A stretch of DNA of 64,000 nucleotides from Neopestalotiopsis rosae (GCA_023078685.1 JALGAS010000005.1:2108001-2172000); one strand, 5' to 3'. Numbered from the stretch's first letter, positions 12,301-22,629 are shown. The notes: generated from the sequence alone by a model not told the origin. Numbers and translations: made by a program.

Positions 12301-13816
12301 CACTGACCATGCAGATGTGCATCGTTTGCATAGGTCGCGGTCTTCACATTTCAAAGGACTAGGGATTTCGGAGTATTAGGTGCGTAATTGTTTCTCTGAC
12401 TATTACGGCGACGTTCTTCGACATGCATGCCGTCCAAAACAAATCGTCCAATCAAGACCGTCCACAGTAGTGGTTTCACAGGCAAGACATCGAGGGGTAA
12501 AAGATGGGCAGAAGGACCAGCCTTCCGCAAGCCAGACGAATTTCTATACCACCCGCCCCCAGAGACTCAGTTTGTCAATACGCGGCAGTTGGGGGTGGCG
12601 GCGCCAAGAACTCAAACCCGACGCGGAACGTTATATCCGAGTAATGAAGTTCTGGTGGTGCTGATGGCCGGATATGTTTCTCTGACAATGAGAGAAGGCA
12701 GTTCAATGCGCAATTTTTTCGCAAACTCGTCCCTCGTCAGACCCGCACCGGTCCTATATCAACGACCAGAATGCCATTTGCTGATGCCCAGGATCTGTCG
12801 TGCAACACGTACTGCCCGGAGGTCCGCAACATGGTGATGAGAACAAGTGCCGACTCATTGGATCGCTTAATGGAGCCAGCCTGGATCTGTCTTGGTCAGG
12901 GACGAATATAGTCATCATCTTCATCACGACGCGAACCCGGGGTAAAATAAAGGCTATTTTTACAAACTCTCACGAGCTCATCTAAGCTCATCTAAGCTCG
13001 GATCAGTTGGATGCAGGATTCTACTCTTCAGGATGGATAGAGTTTGCCCCTAAAAAGGGCCCAGGTCCAAATCCTCACCTCTGTGCCTCTACAACGTGGG
13101 TATTATGTGCTCAAAACAGTTCTAGGCGGTACACTCCGGGCCGAGCACTCGCCATGGGGTCAACTCTAATCGATCTGATCTCCCAAGTACCGTCACCATT
13201 CCCGGAGCTTGCGCCCCCAGAGTCCAACGTTAGTGCAAATCTCACATGCGGGCATATCTGCGCGAGGTTCTTGGCTTTTTCCAGAGCAACGCGATGATTG
13301 GTTGTGTAACACCAAGCATCCGTCTAGCTGCCGCACAATGCTTTGAGTGTTGCCATACTCTACCAGGTTTTGTTCTTATGCTAGACATGCTGGACATACC
13401 GTTGTTCCGGATCAGCCACAAAGCTTGGCGAAGATTTGGCATCATGAAAACACAGGTACGACATATTAGTACTACCTTTATACGGTGGTCTGCTGTATGT
13501 ATCCCAGTTGTCCAAGCTACGTACTTCGTACTTGCAGACCGAGATTACCCTTACATTCATCTGCGACATCTGAGATGTTGATGCCAAGCTTCTGCCCGTG
13601 TCGGTCCACTTACATGCCGCGGTCCCCCCTTGTTACCAGCATTGATGTCCGTCTATGACCGTGGGACTATGTAATGAACATGTTTCCCTCGAAGGTATTG
13701 GAATTGCTGACAATTTAGAAAATATTGACCTACACCGTGCTCCCAGTTCATGAACAGAGGCGATATTTCTCCATCGACTGTATAGGAGTCAACGCAGCCA
13801 AGCAAAGGGGCTAACC
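9353..13816. other. 4.4 kb gene-poor region
   Basis: The largest gap in the left half, between the divergent M50-like gene and the P450. All open frames are short (under 137 codons), mutually overlapping and without recognisable domains. Examples are 10426-10749 minus, 12427-12837 plus and 13007-13297 plus. The 5' few hundred bases (9353-9660) carry the M50 promoter. No long terminal repeats, terminal inverted repeats or transposase-like fragments were recognised by eye. A short direct repeat lies at 12975-12999. Decayed or non-coding RNA genes cannot be excluded. Confidence 0.4.
12975..12999. repeat. 10-bp direct repeat, 2.5 copies
   Basis: The unit AGCTCATCTA occurs twice in tandem and then begins a third time (AGCTC). 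It lies in the gene-poor region and has no evident function. Confidence 0.8.
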
Positions 13817-15604
13817 ATGGCTCTGCTATCTGCTCTACCTCTTGAGATGGGCACTTTGCCCATTGGAAGTGTCCTTTTGGCGGGTGTCCTCATATCATTA
13901 GCCCTGGTGGTGGTATACCGCCTTACCCTTCACCCACTTGCCTCTTTTCCTGGCCCAAAGCTCGCAGCAGTTACAGGCTTATATGAGACTTACTATGAAG
14001 TTTTCAAGGATGGAGGAGGTAGATATTGGGTAGAAATTGAAGAGATGCACAGGAAATATGGTAAGAAAAGATTTTCATATTCTTCTGTCCCCGTCTTCAC
14101 AAAACGTGCCAGTACACAAGGCACTTCCACTACTTTGCCATTGTGGGACAATGATTGACACCATCTGTCAGGACCTATTGTTAGAATCAACCCATGGGAA
14201 GTCCATATCAATGATTCTGAATGGAATGGGGTATACAAATACTCATCCAAGGCAGCCAAGCCAAAGTGGTACTACTTGCGCTTCTTTGGAATGTTCCCAA
14301 GCACCAACTCGGCTGAGTCCCACGCTCTGCACCAACAGAGGCGGGCGCCTTTGAATGCCTATTTTGCATCTACCAACATCCAGAACTTTCAGTCGCAAGC
14401 ACAAGGCCAGATTGACAAGCTATGCGACCGGCTCAAGGCTGCCGATGGCCACGTAGTGAGCCTCTCGGACGCCTTCCGCTGCCTCGCTACCGACATTGCC
14501 ACGGGCTTTTGCTTCGGCAAGCCATTTGGCCACCTGGATGAGCCTACCTTTGATCATGAGTTCAATCAGACTGTCCGGACTGTCGTTCGAGCAAGCATGT
14601 GGAGTCGTCACAGCTTTGGTCTCTTTATCCCACTCATGCACAGTATTCCCGAGAGCTTCTCAATCAAGATGAACCCGTCGTTCCGCCGTGTCAAGTGGAT
14701 GAAGGAGGTGAGAGAACCATCATGGATCAGGAGATCCCATTATATACCTGCCAATAAGTCACTAACATTGCCTTCATAGATGATGGCTGGCTGTGTCCAC
14801 CGCTCAATGCACAAGCCTGAGCCAGCACCTGGTCAACAAGTAGACATGGTCCAGACTGTATTACAGTCCCCGCTCCCAGCAGAGGAAAAGACGTTCCTGC
14901 GTCTTCTCTCCGAGACCCGCAGTGTCATCATGGCCGGCACCGAGACCACGGCCAGCGTGCTCGTCTGTATCACCGCCAGTCTCCTCAAGGACCCCAACAT
15001 GGTTGCGCAACTGAAGCAAGAACTCACCGATGCCGAGCTTATTCACGGCTTTCCCCTTCCTTACAACAAGCTCAAGGAGCTTCCCTTCTTGACGGGAGTC
15101 GTGAATGAGGGCTTGAGACTTGCCAACTCCACACCGTCCCGTCTGCCGCGCGTGTGCGATAGTCAAGATCTAAAGTACGGAGAATGGATCATCCCTCGAG
15201 GCGTAAGTCAATCGCATAGCATTCCAAAGTTTGTTAGAACACTGTTACTGACCTACCAACAGACCAGCATCTCGACAACCTGCCAAGACGTCCACAACGA
15301 CCCCAAGATCTTTGAGCAGCCCTACAACTTTCTGCCGGGGCGGTGGGACACGCAGGAGAAGCGCCGCGCCCTCAACAAGTACCTCATGCCCTGGGGCCGC
15401 GGCACCCGGCTGTGCCTGGGCATGGAGCTCGCGACCATGGACCTGTTCTGTACCGTGGCGCGCATCTTCAGCCCCAGCGTCGGCTTCGACATGACCATGT
15501 CCAACACCACCGACGAGGACTGGAAGGCGTACCACGAGTGGTTCGCCTGCTTCCCCAAGGGCAAGGGTCTTGATGTTGTCATTTCCCGGCCCGAGAAGGT
15601 CTAA
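13817..15604 (+). CDS. Cytochrome P450, trichodiene oxygenase-like
   Basis: Four exons (13817-14060, 14172-14707, 14780-15202, 15263-15604) join in frame to about 514 residues. An N-terminal membrane anchor ([15 protein letters not shown]) is followed by [17 protein letters not shown], the typical hinge of fungal microsomal P450s close to the TRI4/CYP58-type group. The I-helix oxygen-activation motif is [10 protein letters not shown], the K-helix ExxR is EGLR and the PERF-like region is FLPGRWD. The heme loop is [16 protein letters not shown], with Cys as thiolate ligand and Trp in place of the usual Phe. It should be an ER-membrane monooxygenase using a CPR partner; the substrate is unknown. 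The next gene (Hce2) is convergent, with about 530 bases between. No terpene or polyketide synthase adjoins it, so a pathway assignment is not possible. Confidence 0.88.
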
Positions 15605-16134
15605 GGTGAAACAGTTTATTGGTGGGAGTGGTTGTGCTCGGTTCGCGTGGAGCAAGGGAAGGGGAAGTGGAGAGCTTAGACGAGGTGGATAGAGAGGGCG
15701 AGAGAGAAAGTATAATACCTTATCCGCGGAGAAGGAGGAAGATGTGTGTTTTTTTACACTGTACTAGCTGTAGCGCTAAACTTGGGAAAACTCTCCTTTG
15801 CAGGACTAAAGAAGAGGTAAATAGATACCTACTACGTAATCATACAATGTTTGTGAGCTTCACTTTTAATGTTTGGTACTGTATCATCATAGTTGCATCG
15901 GCACAATTGAGGATCGAAAAGAGGATGAAAGACGTTGTAGGTCAAAGTTTGTGTATCATTCGTATCCTTTGTACTAGATGAACCAGTAGTCTAGCACTAT
16001 GCGACTTATCGTCGAGTCAAGAACATTCATCCAGTGCTTGCCATCTATTCAGAAGCAGTGTCCTCTACGGGACTTTCCGTCATCATCTGCAAACCCCATC
16101 CATCCTATGATGCTCTGACCAGCATACCACCACT
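15605..16134. other. Convergent intergenic region
   Basis: Gap between the 3' ends of the P450 and the Hce2 gene. It has a purine-rich start (15650-15745) and is then AT-rich. The 120-codon open frame at 15619-15981 begins inside the 3' flank of the P450 and has no recognisable features. Confidence 0.4.
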
Positions 16135-16974
16135 TCACAAGGTTGTGTTGGTAGCATTGCCAGACTGGGCGGAGAAGTCGCCCAGGGGCTTGAAGATGGC
16201 CCAGTTGGTGTCGGTTCCGGGCTGTAGGGGAACGGTGCCGCCCTGGCCGTTGGGGGAGTTGCAGCGCATCTTGCCCTCGTACTGGACGCGGGGGTCGCCC
16301 TTGCGCAGGTTCATGGCCTCGATGACGATGTCGCTGATGTCAGTGGAACCAATGAAGAGGCCGAATATGACCGTAGTCTTCACACCAAAGACGCACTGGA
16401 GAGGGAGGAAAGAGATGTCATGTTAGCCTTTTCCCATGTGTGCTTGATGATATGAAATAGAAGATATGGGATGTTCAACTTACGCTGCCGTGGTAGGCGA
16501 CGCGGCACCAATCTCCGTTGGCATGGAGATCGCCACCCTGAAGAAGCTGCCAGTAGCCGGGGCCGTTGTTCATCTGAGTGACAATCACCTGTGCGAAAAC
16601 CCTTTGGTTAGCCATCTGTTAGATGCCACGCCGATCTATTTATTGTTACTTACCTGGCAGTCGTCCTGGTTGGGGGAACCGGTAGTGGTCTTGTCCACAA
16701 AGGAGCTCTCGCCGCACTGGTTGGGGGTGCCGTTGGCGTTCCACTTCATGCGACCATCGAGATGAGTAGAATCGTGAACGGGACCAGCGACGCGCTGAAA
16801 GGCCTCGTGGAGCCAGACAACCTTGACGGAACCGTCGGGCATGGTGGTGTTGACGGGGACCATGCCGTCGGTGACAGCTGCGAGGCCAGCGGCAGCAGCG
16901 CCGCGGGTGGTCGGAGAGCCATTGACCGTGCCGAGCATGGCGGCGACCATGGACAGAACATTGGTAGTGAGCAT
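16135..16974 (-). CDS. Secreted Hce2 (Ecp2-like) effector candidate
   Basis: Three exons (16974-16654, 16588-16484, 16395-16135) give about 228 residues. The N-terminus (MLTTNVLSMVAAMLGTVNGS) is a plausible secretion signal. The C-terminal half matches the Hce2 domain, named for homologues of the Cladosporium fulvum effector Ecp2. CGESSFVDKTTTGSPNQDDC is followed by a WQLL segment, GDWCRVAYHGSCVFGVKT, and then an IGSTDISDIVIEA segment. The four core cysteines sit at the expected places (CGxS.F, the SPxxxDC element, and WC / SCxFG). Ecp2 family proteins are secreted, and some provoke host cell death; others are found in non-pathogens and may act against competing microbes. The role here is unknown. 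It is divergent from the WDYG precursor gene, with a 1.2 kb intergenic region between them. Confidence 0.85.
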
Positions 16975-18171
16975 GGTGACTTGTCACAGACTTGTTATGT
17001 CAGTGATGGCTGCGTGAAGGACGGATGAACAGTGCGCCGATGATAATTATGGAGGACTGCAAAGTGAGGTTGGGAAAGTTATTGTTTGGCTGGCTGGGAG
17101 AGGGTTCAAAACTCCAAGCTTTTGTAGTTGAAAAATCTTTCAAACAGAATCCGTCGCCCTCCGTGCAAACACGAGGGGAACAATGGCAGGCAGTGAAGGA
17201 AAATCGGGCGCGCGTCCGGCAGACAGGAGCCTGGCTCAGAGATTTCTTTCAGCCATAGCAACAGCGCTTGGCCAAGCAACGGTCAAACGGATGATATTCA
17301 TATGTTGACGCCAGTGATTGATAAACTAGAATCCATGGATCGAATTGACCGGCAATACGCACACTACGTGGCGTCAGGTATGCACTTTAACTGTGAAAAA
17401 CGCTGTGAATAACTTCACCGATCATCCCCATTGACACCTTGTACCTCTCCGTGCACATTATTTCGAATTAACCACAGTGGCTGAGGTAACCACAACCAAG
17501 GCTGCTGTATTGAACGTAACGGTAAGGGCCTTCTCTCCCAAATGAAAGAACATTTGGGAATTCATTCCTGGGATGCTAGTTGCTTCACTGTTCTGGCTTG
17601 GCTATCTGTAGAGGACGTGCTTGTGACTGTTTGCTTGTCAAGAGCCAGGGATATCTTTCAACCGTAACCCTCTAGAACAGCATACATAATGATAGATACC
17701 ACATATTGACACAATTCGTAGATTAGCTGACTAAAAATTGAAACTCGAATGTCGCGCCTGCTTGATCTGCTCGTGAATCGACTCCTGGACTTTGGTCTAG
17801 ATGCGATGCTGATAGGTCCTTCCACATGGTAGCGTCTGACAATGTGATTGTGTTCAACTTTGACTCGGCAAGTACAAAGAAACAAGACACAAGTGGCAGG
17901 TAAGAACAATGCAACAACCCGGAACAATTAATCCACTGCTGTCCGTTGATGGAGTATAAGATGCCGCATAATCCTCGACTCTTCATTCGATTTTGCTCTC
18001 TCAACAGCCCATTTACTCATTCATCTTGCATTGGGAAGGCTACGAAGAGCAGACGAGACTCACATACTGCCAAATCAACTGCCGTGCGAATAACTCTGAA
18101 CGGAACCCAACCCAATTACACCCAGCTACCCCTTTTCACCAAACAACTTCAGCATACCACCGCTCATCAAG
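16975..18171. other. Divergent promoter region, Hce2 / WDYG genes
   Basis: About 1.2 kb between two divergent genes for secreted proteins. No credible coding frame was seen. The right end (17940-18171) is A/C-rich and has a TATA-like TATAAG at 17955. The leader immediately before the ATG at 18172 (CGCTCATCAAG) is typical for a fungal start. Confidence 0.4.
17955..17960 (+). promoter_or_regulatory. Possible TATA element of WDYG gene
   Basis: TATAAG lies about 217 bases upstream of the ATG at 18172. This implies a leader of roughly 180 bases if it is used. Supported by position only. Confidence 0.3.
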
Positions 18172-18507
18172 ATGAGATTCTTCACTGCCCTTGTATGTGC
18201 CCTCGTTGGCGTCACTTCAGCAACAGTTGAAGAGAAGGACGGCTCGGCTTCAACCGCAGGAGCAAAGCCATCTGGCTGGGACTACGGCACCGCTTCACTT
18301 GCACGCGAAACAGTAATAGTGACTGCAATCCGCTCGGGACGGGCAGGTCAAGTTCCTCCTAGAGATCGAGCAATGTCGATCAATTGGGACTACGGAGCTG
18401 TCACGTCGTCCAGCACCATCACTGCTCTTGCTGCTCGACGAACAGTTTCAGCTGCTTGGGACTACGGCTCGAACATTGAGGAGGATTCTAGTGCAGAAGA
18501 CAACTGA
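18172..18507 (+). CDS. Secreted repeat peptide precursor with three WDYG cores
   Basis: Intron-less frame of 111 residues. MRFFTALVCALVGVTSA is a clear secretion signal. The rest is small, Ser/Thr/Ala-rich and has no cysteine after the signal. The tetrapeptide WDYG occurs three times, at residues 36-39, 72-75 and 96-99, each preceded by a Ser two or three residues upstream (SGWDYG, SINWDYG, SAAWDYG) and followed by a small residue. Spacers between copies end in basic residues (RSGR, PPRDR, AARR), and RR at 89-90 is a good Kex2 site. The tail is acidic (EEDSSAED). This layout, a signal peptide plus a short repeated core and basic processing sites, resembles fungal RiPP (dikaritin/ustiloxin-type) or pheromone precursors, but I do not recognise the family. 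The underlying 11-base string TGGGACTACGG is identical in all copies. No UstYa (DUF3328) gene is visible in the window. The peptide could instead act unmodified. Confidence 0.72.
   Translation: MRFFTALVCALVGVTSATVEEKDGSASTAGAKPSGWDYGTASLARETVIVTAIRSGRAGQVPPRDRAMSINWDYGAVTSSSTITALAARRTVSAAWDYGSNIEEDSSAEDN
18277..18468 (+). repeat. Three WDYG-coding repeats
   Basis: The WDYG codons lie at 18277-18288, 18385-18396 and 18457-18468. The first two copies are 108 bases apart and the last two 72 bases, both multiples of 36. The spacers have diverged while the cores stay identical at the protein level, and nearly so at the DNA level. Confidence 0.9.
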
Positions 18508-19438
18508 AGAGTGGCATACGGGAACGTGGATCATGATTGAGTCTGGAGTAACCTTTGGTCATATATATTGCTATGCGAAGAAATCCAGGGCGTAACATCG
18601 AAGGCTACCATGCTATTGTTAGACGGTGTTAGAGGGATAGATTTATCAGATTGCTGCTGAGAGAGAGATAATTATACACATGTAATTTTGGAACACAACA
18701 ACTTGATTTGCAAGAATGATTGATTGGCTCCATCCGGCCTTCCATCTCCGTGTCTCTACCAACTAACAGCACGAGATCGTGACTTGCCTCATCTAATTGT
18801 TAGAATACTTTTTTTTTGTCCAAAATGAATGTATCGTTAACAGGCATTGTCGTGCTCCATCGACAATTCTTAGATCAAGACAAGCATGTTGCTCTTTTTG
18901 GCCTGTGAATCACCCTAGACTCGCGGCTCGCCTAGTGGGCATTTTGGCTCACAAGAGAATGGATAGTCTTACTGCTCAAGCTAAAACTTAGGAAAAAAGA
19001 AAGATATTCGTACAAAATTAGAGACTTGTCCAATAATGACCAAAGAGTAAGAACATGCCCAAATGTGGTAGGATCGTCAATTGCAGCTTGTAGATTTGCC
19101 ATACAATCTTGACAGTTGGCAGCTGCTGGCTAATAGTTGCCTAGATCGAAGGTTCCATCGCAGCTCTAGCTCCTAGCATGTAGCTGGCAGGTACGTACTG
19201 TACTGCTAAAGTGGGCAGGGGCTCGAGTGTGACGCCAAATAATTATCAATTGAACAACCATCTGGTCGCATTTGGAATCATCAATTCACATTTGTTGCTT
19301 GCACCATTATGCTGAGCAGAATTATTCAGCTTTCTTGAGCTGCGGCGCATTCCAGAGTCCTGCTCACCATTGATCTACTGTTGGTAGGAGGCTCACTCTT
19401 TTCGCTATGAGCGTCGAAGACCCGCCTTCACGTTCATC
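18508..19438. other. Intergenic, no gene seen
   Basis: The 3' flank of the WDYG gene and the promoter of the EF-hand gene. It is AT-rich, with a T-run near 18810. No coding evidence apart from the short upstream frame described at 19407. Confidence 0.4.
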
Positions 19439-19472
19439 ATGTACGAATCGTCCGCCGCAGCCTCGACGCTGA
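19407..19472 (+). promoter_or_regulatory. Overlapping upstream ORF
   Basis: An ATG at 19407 opens a 21-codon frame that ends at 19472, past the start of the main gene at 19439 and in another frame. If the transcript begins upstream of 19407, ribosomes that use this ATG cannot easily reinitiate at the main start. Translation of the ZZ/EF-hand protein could therefore be dampened. The transcription start is unknown. Confidence 0.35.
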
Positions 19473-22228
19473 CCCGGCCAAGGATAGTGGTCGCCGCGAT
19501 CTCAGTATTTGCTGCTGTATCTGCTGGTTACTTCCTGTACCAGAGCCAGGTAGCCCAGCAGGAGATAGACACACTTCCCGGGCCAGGGCTGCATAGAAGC
19601 AACGCCGTACGCCGCAATCGACGCCAGTCTCTGCGACAAGAAGATTCCTCTGATGCGGACAGGGATGAGAACGCCGATACCACTGCTCCCACAGGAGTCC
19701 TCCACGATGCCGAGCTCGACATGCAGAATGAATCACCGTTATACGAAGAAGGCTCGAGACAGCGCACAGGCGAAAACATAGTCACCCTCTTGTTTCGCGT
19801 CTCCGAGGACAATGCGAGGCGCAACGCTTATGTGCACCGCGGCTGCCAGTGTAATGGCTGCGGAATGGTGCCCATCCGTGGCATTCGGTATCGCTGTGCC
19901 AATTGTGCCGACTTTGACTTGTGCGAAGTCTGTGAAAGTCAGGGGCTGCACAACAAAACTCACGTCTTCTACAAGGTCCGGATACCTGCACCACCCTTCT
20001 GTCCCCGCCAGGTCCAACCAGCATGGTATCCCGGCGATCCCGACAACGCATTGAGAACAGTGCCAAGAGAACTGTTGGCTAGATGGTCGAGAGAGACTGG
20101 ATTCGAGCGTGTGGAGCTGGATGCTTACTGGGAACAATGGACATTCATGGCCAATACTGAATGGAAAGACGACCCGGATGGCCTGTGCCTCGCCATGGAC
20201 CGCAAAACTTTTGAGCGCTGTCTTGTTCCGTCGGGAGGCTACCGGCATGCATCACCCAATCTGATCCACGACCGCATGTTTGCTTTCTACGACACCAATG
20301 GAGATGATCTGATCGGTTTCGATGAATTCCTGAAGGGCGTTTCCTACCGTAAGAGAACGGACAAGCTACGACGAATCTTCGAAGGCTATGATATCGACGG
20401 TGATGGCTATGTTTGCAGGAGAGACTTTTTGCGCATGTTCCGGGCATATTATGTTTTGTACAAACAGATGCATCGAGATATCCTGGAAGGCCTCGACGAA
20501 CACATGATGACCACCGCCGAGGCACAACAGCTCGTCAATGGTCGGGCACCTCTAAGCAGTTTCTTCGGCAGAGAGGGAAGAGTACCTCCAGCTGACCAGT
20601 CGAGACCCATGGAGGGCAAGGTCTTTCGTTCCAGTGGGGAAGTCGACGTTCACGACGGGAAGAGCACTGCTGTGAACGAAGACCAGCCAGACACCTCGAG
20701 CCGAGAAGACATCCTGAACGGCCTGTTTGCACGATCCAACAACCGCAGCTTCTTTACTGAGTCATTTGGCTCCTCTTCATTCCAAGGTCGATCTTCCACA
20801 GAACAACAGTACATCTCCAGTATTATCAACCCGCCAACTACCCTTAATGACCTGTCAGCATTGATAAATGGTGACGCGTCTCGACTCGACGATATTATTG
20901 CTTCGATACGACACGAGGTTGCAAGCAGGCCACCACGCGGTCATTATGACGATACCGAGAGCAACGGTTCAGATGAAGCCCGTGAGGACAATGAAGATTT
21001 TGCCAATAATCTCCCGACACATGCATTTCCGCTGCGCACCCGAAACTTCGCACGTGAGAGGCGGAACGGTAACACCTCGGCCAGGTCTCAACGGATCCAG
21101 GACGAAAGACGCAGGCGCCAACAATTGCTTGACCGATGGAAACGCCGCCAATTCTATCTCGATGAGGAAGAAGGCGCTCAACCTCCCCAGAATTGGAAAG
21201 ACGACGACGATGTCTTGCGCAACCTGAACGGCATCGCAGGATCTTCCAAGGCCCCTGCACAGCCCATGTCCCCTCGTTCCAGATCTTCGTCAAAGGTCAG
21301 ATTCGCAGAGGACACTGACGATTTTGATGTTCGGTCTATCAGGTCGACGTCAACGAGAAGCATTCCGGAAAGGTGGGGAGGAATGGAGATACCAGATGCC
21401 GAAAGAGACGCCGGGAAAGAAATTCTCTACCAAGTGACTCAGCAGGCTTTCAACGAACTACTTGATGAGATCTTCAAGAAGAAAGAAGACCTTGCTGTTG
21501 CTTGTGCAGAAACTGTGAGCGAGCGGAGCAAGCATCGACACCTGTTCCGTCATCTAGATCCCAAGCATCCTTCCACCACCCCTCCGCCTCGCCCCAGGAG
21601 AGCCAACACTGATCGACCGATTCGCGACCAGAGCTTGGATGAGCTGCTTTGGACTAGTGGTTACACGGTGAGCCCACCACCAAACGACGCTGAAGTGCCC
21701 GAGCAACCTCTTTCAGAAGACAAAGAGAATGATCAGCCGCCTCTCTCACCTAGCCACCTCGACTGCTTCGAGAATGACACAGAACTACATACTTCCAAGG
21801 ATGAGACTCACGAGAGCGCTGAATCTTACGATCCTACCATGCCTCAGTTCCGACCAAACAGTGAAAATGAGACTGCGCTCCATGGACATACATCGCCCGT
21901 TTCCTCAAGTCCGCTACTAGACTCGGACTCCAAGACCACGCAGAAGCAAACGGCCAAGAAGTCCACGGGTAAAGACCACCAAAACACCTCAACCGACTCA
22001 TCGCAAAGCTCTGAAGCGCACGGCACGCACGAAGAAAGAGTATCAGAAGACGCTCTCGAGCAGTACAGGCGTCTTGACATTGCAGAAGAGGAAGCAAAGT
22101 ATCGTGGCGGCTGGGGCCGACTCAGCTTCGCAGAGTTCGAACAGATTTACAAGGAGCACGAATTCCAAGACAGCAGCCGTAACCGCCTGGATTACCTGGG
22201 GAGTTGGATAGATTTCTGTATTCCCTAG
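19439..22228 (+). CDS. Membrane-anchored ZZ-finger and EF-hand protein
   Basis: Single-exon gene for 929 residues. A hydrophobic segment (residues about 14-33, RIVVAAISVFAAVSAGYFLY) is a likely N-terminal membrane anchor. A ZZ-type zinc finger follows at about 130-180: HRGCQCNGCGMVPIRGIRY, CANC, CEVCESQGLHNKTH. Two EF-hands come next, at about 280-325: YDTNGDDLIGFDEFL and YDIDGDGYVCRRDFL, both with acidic residues at the calcium-binding positions. The C-terminal 550 residues are low-complexity, charged and probably disordered, with a conserved-looking end (WGRLSFAEFEQIYKEHEF). This architecture is a known fungal family without an assigned role; calcium-responsive scaffolding at a membrane is an inference. 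The start coincides with the Met just before the membrane anchor; an overlapping upstream ORF precedes it. Confidence 0.88.
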   Translation: MYESSAAASTLTRPRIVVAAISVFAAVSAGYFLYQSQVAQQEIDTLPGPGLHRSNAVRRNRRQSLRQEDSSDADRDENADTTAPTGVLHDAELDMQNESPLYEEGSRQRTGENIVTLLFRVSEDNARRNAYVHRGCQCNGCGMVPIRGIRYRCANCADFDLCEVCESQGLHNKTHVFYKVRIPAPPFCPRQVQPAWYPGDPDNALRTVPRELLARWSRETGFERVELDAYWEQWTFMANTEWKDDPDGLCLAMDRKTFERCLVPSGGYRHASPNLIHDRMFAFYDTNGDDLIGFDEFLKGVSYRKRTDKLRRIFEGYDIDGDGYVCRRDFLRMFRAYYVLYKQMHRDILEGLDEHMMTTAEAQQLVNGRAPLSSFFGREGRVPPADQSRPMEGKVFRSSGEVDVHDGKSTAVNEDQPDTSSREDILNGLFARSNNRSFFTESFGSSSFQGRSSTEQQYISSIINPPTTLNDLSALINGDASRLDDIIASIRHEVASRPPRGHYDDTESNGSDEAREDNEDFANNLPTHAFPLRTRNFARERRNGNTSARSQRIQDERRRRQQLLDRWKRRQFYLDEEEGAQPPQNWKDDDDVLRNLNGIAGSSKAPAQPMSPRSRSSSKVRFAEDTDDFDVRSIRSTSTRSIPERWGGMEIPDAERDAGKEILYQVTQQAFNELLDEIFKKKEDLAVACAETVSERSKHRHLFRHLDPKHPSTTPPPRPRRANTDRPIRDQSLDELLWTSGYTVSPPPNDAEVPEQPLSEDKENDQPPLSPSHLDCFENDTELHTSKDETHESAESYDPTMPQFRPNSENETALHGHTSPVSSSPLLDSDSKTTQKQTAKKSTGKDHQNTSTDSSQSSEAHGTHEERVSEDALEQYRRLDIAEEEAKYRGGWGRLSFAEFEQIYKEHEFQDSSRNRLDYLGSWIDFCIP

Positions 22229-22629
22229 TCGATGGAATATTGCAAGCCCCCCCAGTGGTTCATGGTCAACACTGATGGCAGTATTTATCCTTTCTTCGGC
22301 ACCTGATTCGGATGTTTCCGACACAGATTCTTATGCGTCTGCCCCTTTGCGCCCGTTGTTCTTGGTATGATGTGGTGAAGCGAGGCGTCGGACGGGGTAG
22401 AAGATCACAGACCATATGTATATAATTCAAAAGCGGTTGTGGATATCTCATCAGTCTGGTGTAGAAAATTATTTCTATACTTATTTTTCATGGCTGATGG
22501 CCGTAGCGAAAATCCAACATTTTCAGTCTGGGACTGTCCGAAAGCCATGCTTGAGCCCTATGAACCCTAAACCCGACGACACCAATAACGCCTTTTACCA
22601 TATTTCCTTTGAGTAAGTCGCAACATGAC
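22229..22629. other. Convergent intergenic region
   Basis: A 401-base gap between the 3' ends of the EF-hand gene (plus) and the PLAC8 gene (minus). No coding frame with features; contains the 3' untranslated ends of both. Confidence 0.45.

Noticed and set aside
12427..12837. Plus-strand 136-codon frame in the gene-poor region
   Set aside because: Composition and residue order look random; no recognisable motif, and it overlaps another frame with no better support.
6188..18507. A single biosynthetic cluster made of the FAD monooxygenase, P450 and WDYG precursor
   Set aside because: The genes are 2-6 kb apart with unrelated genes between them, and no core synthase or UstYa enzyme is present. 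Kept only as a weak hypothesis in the findings.
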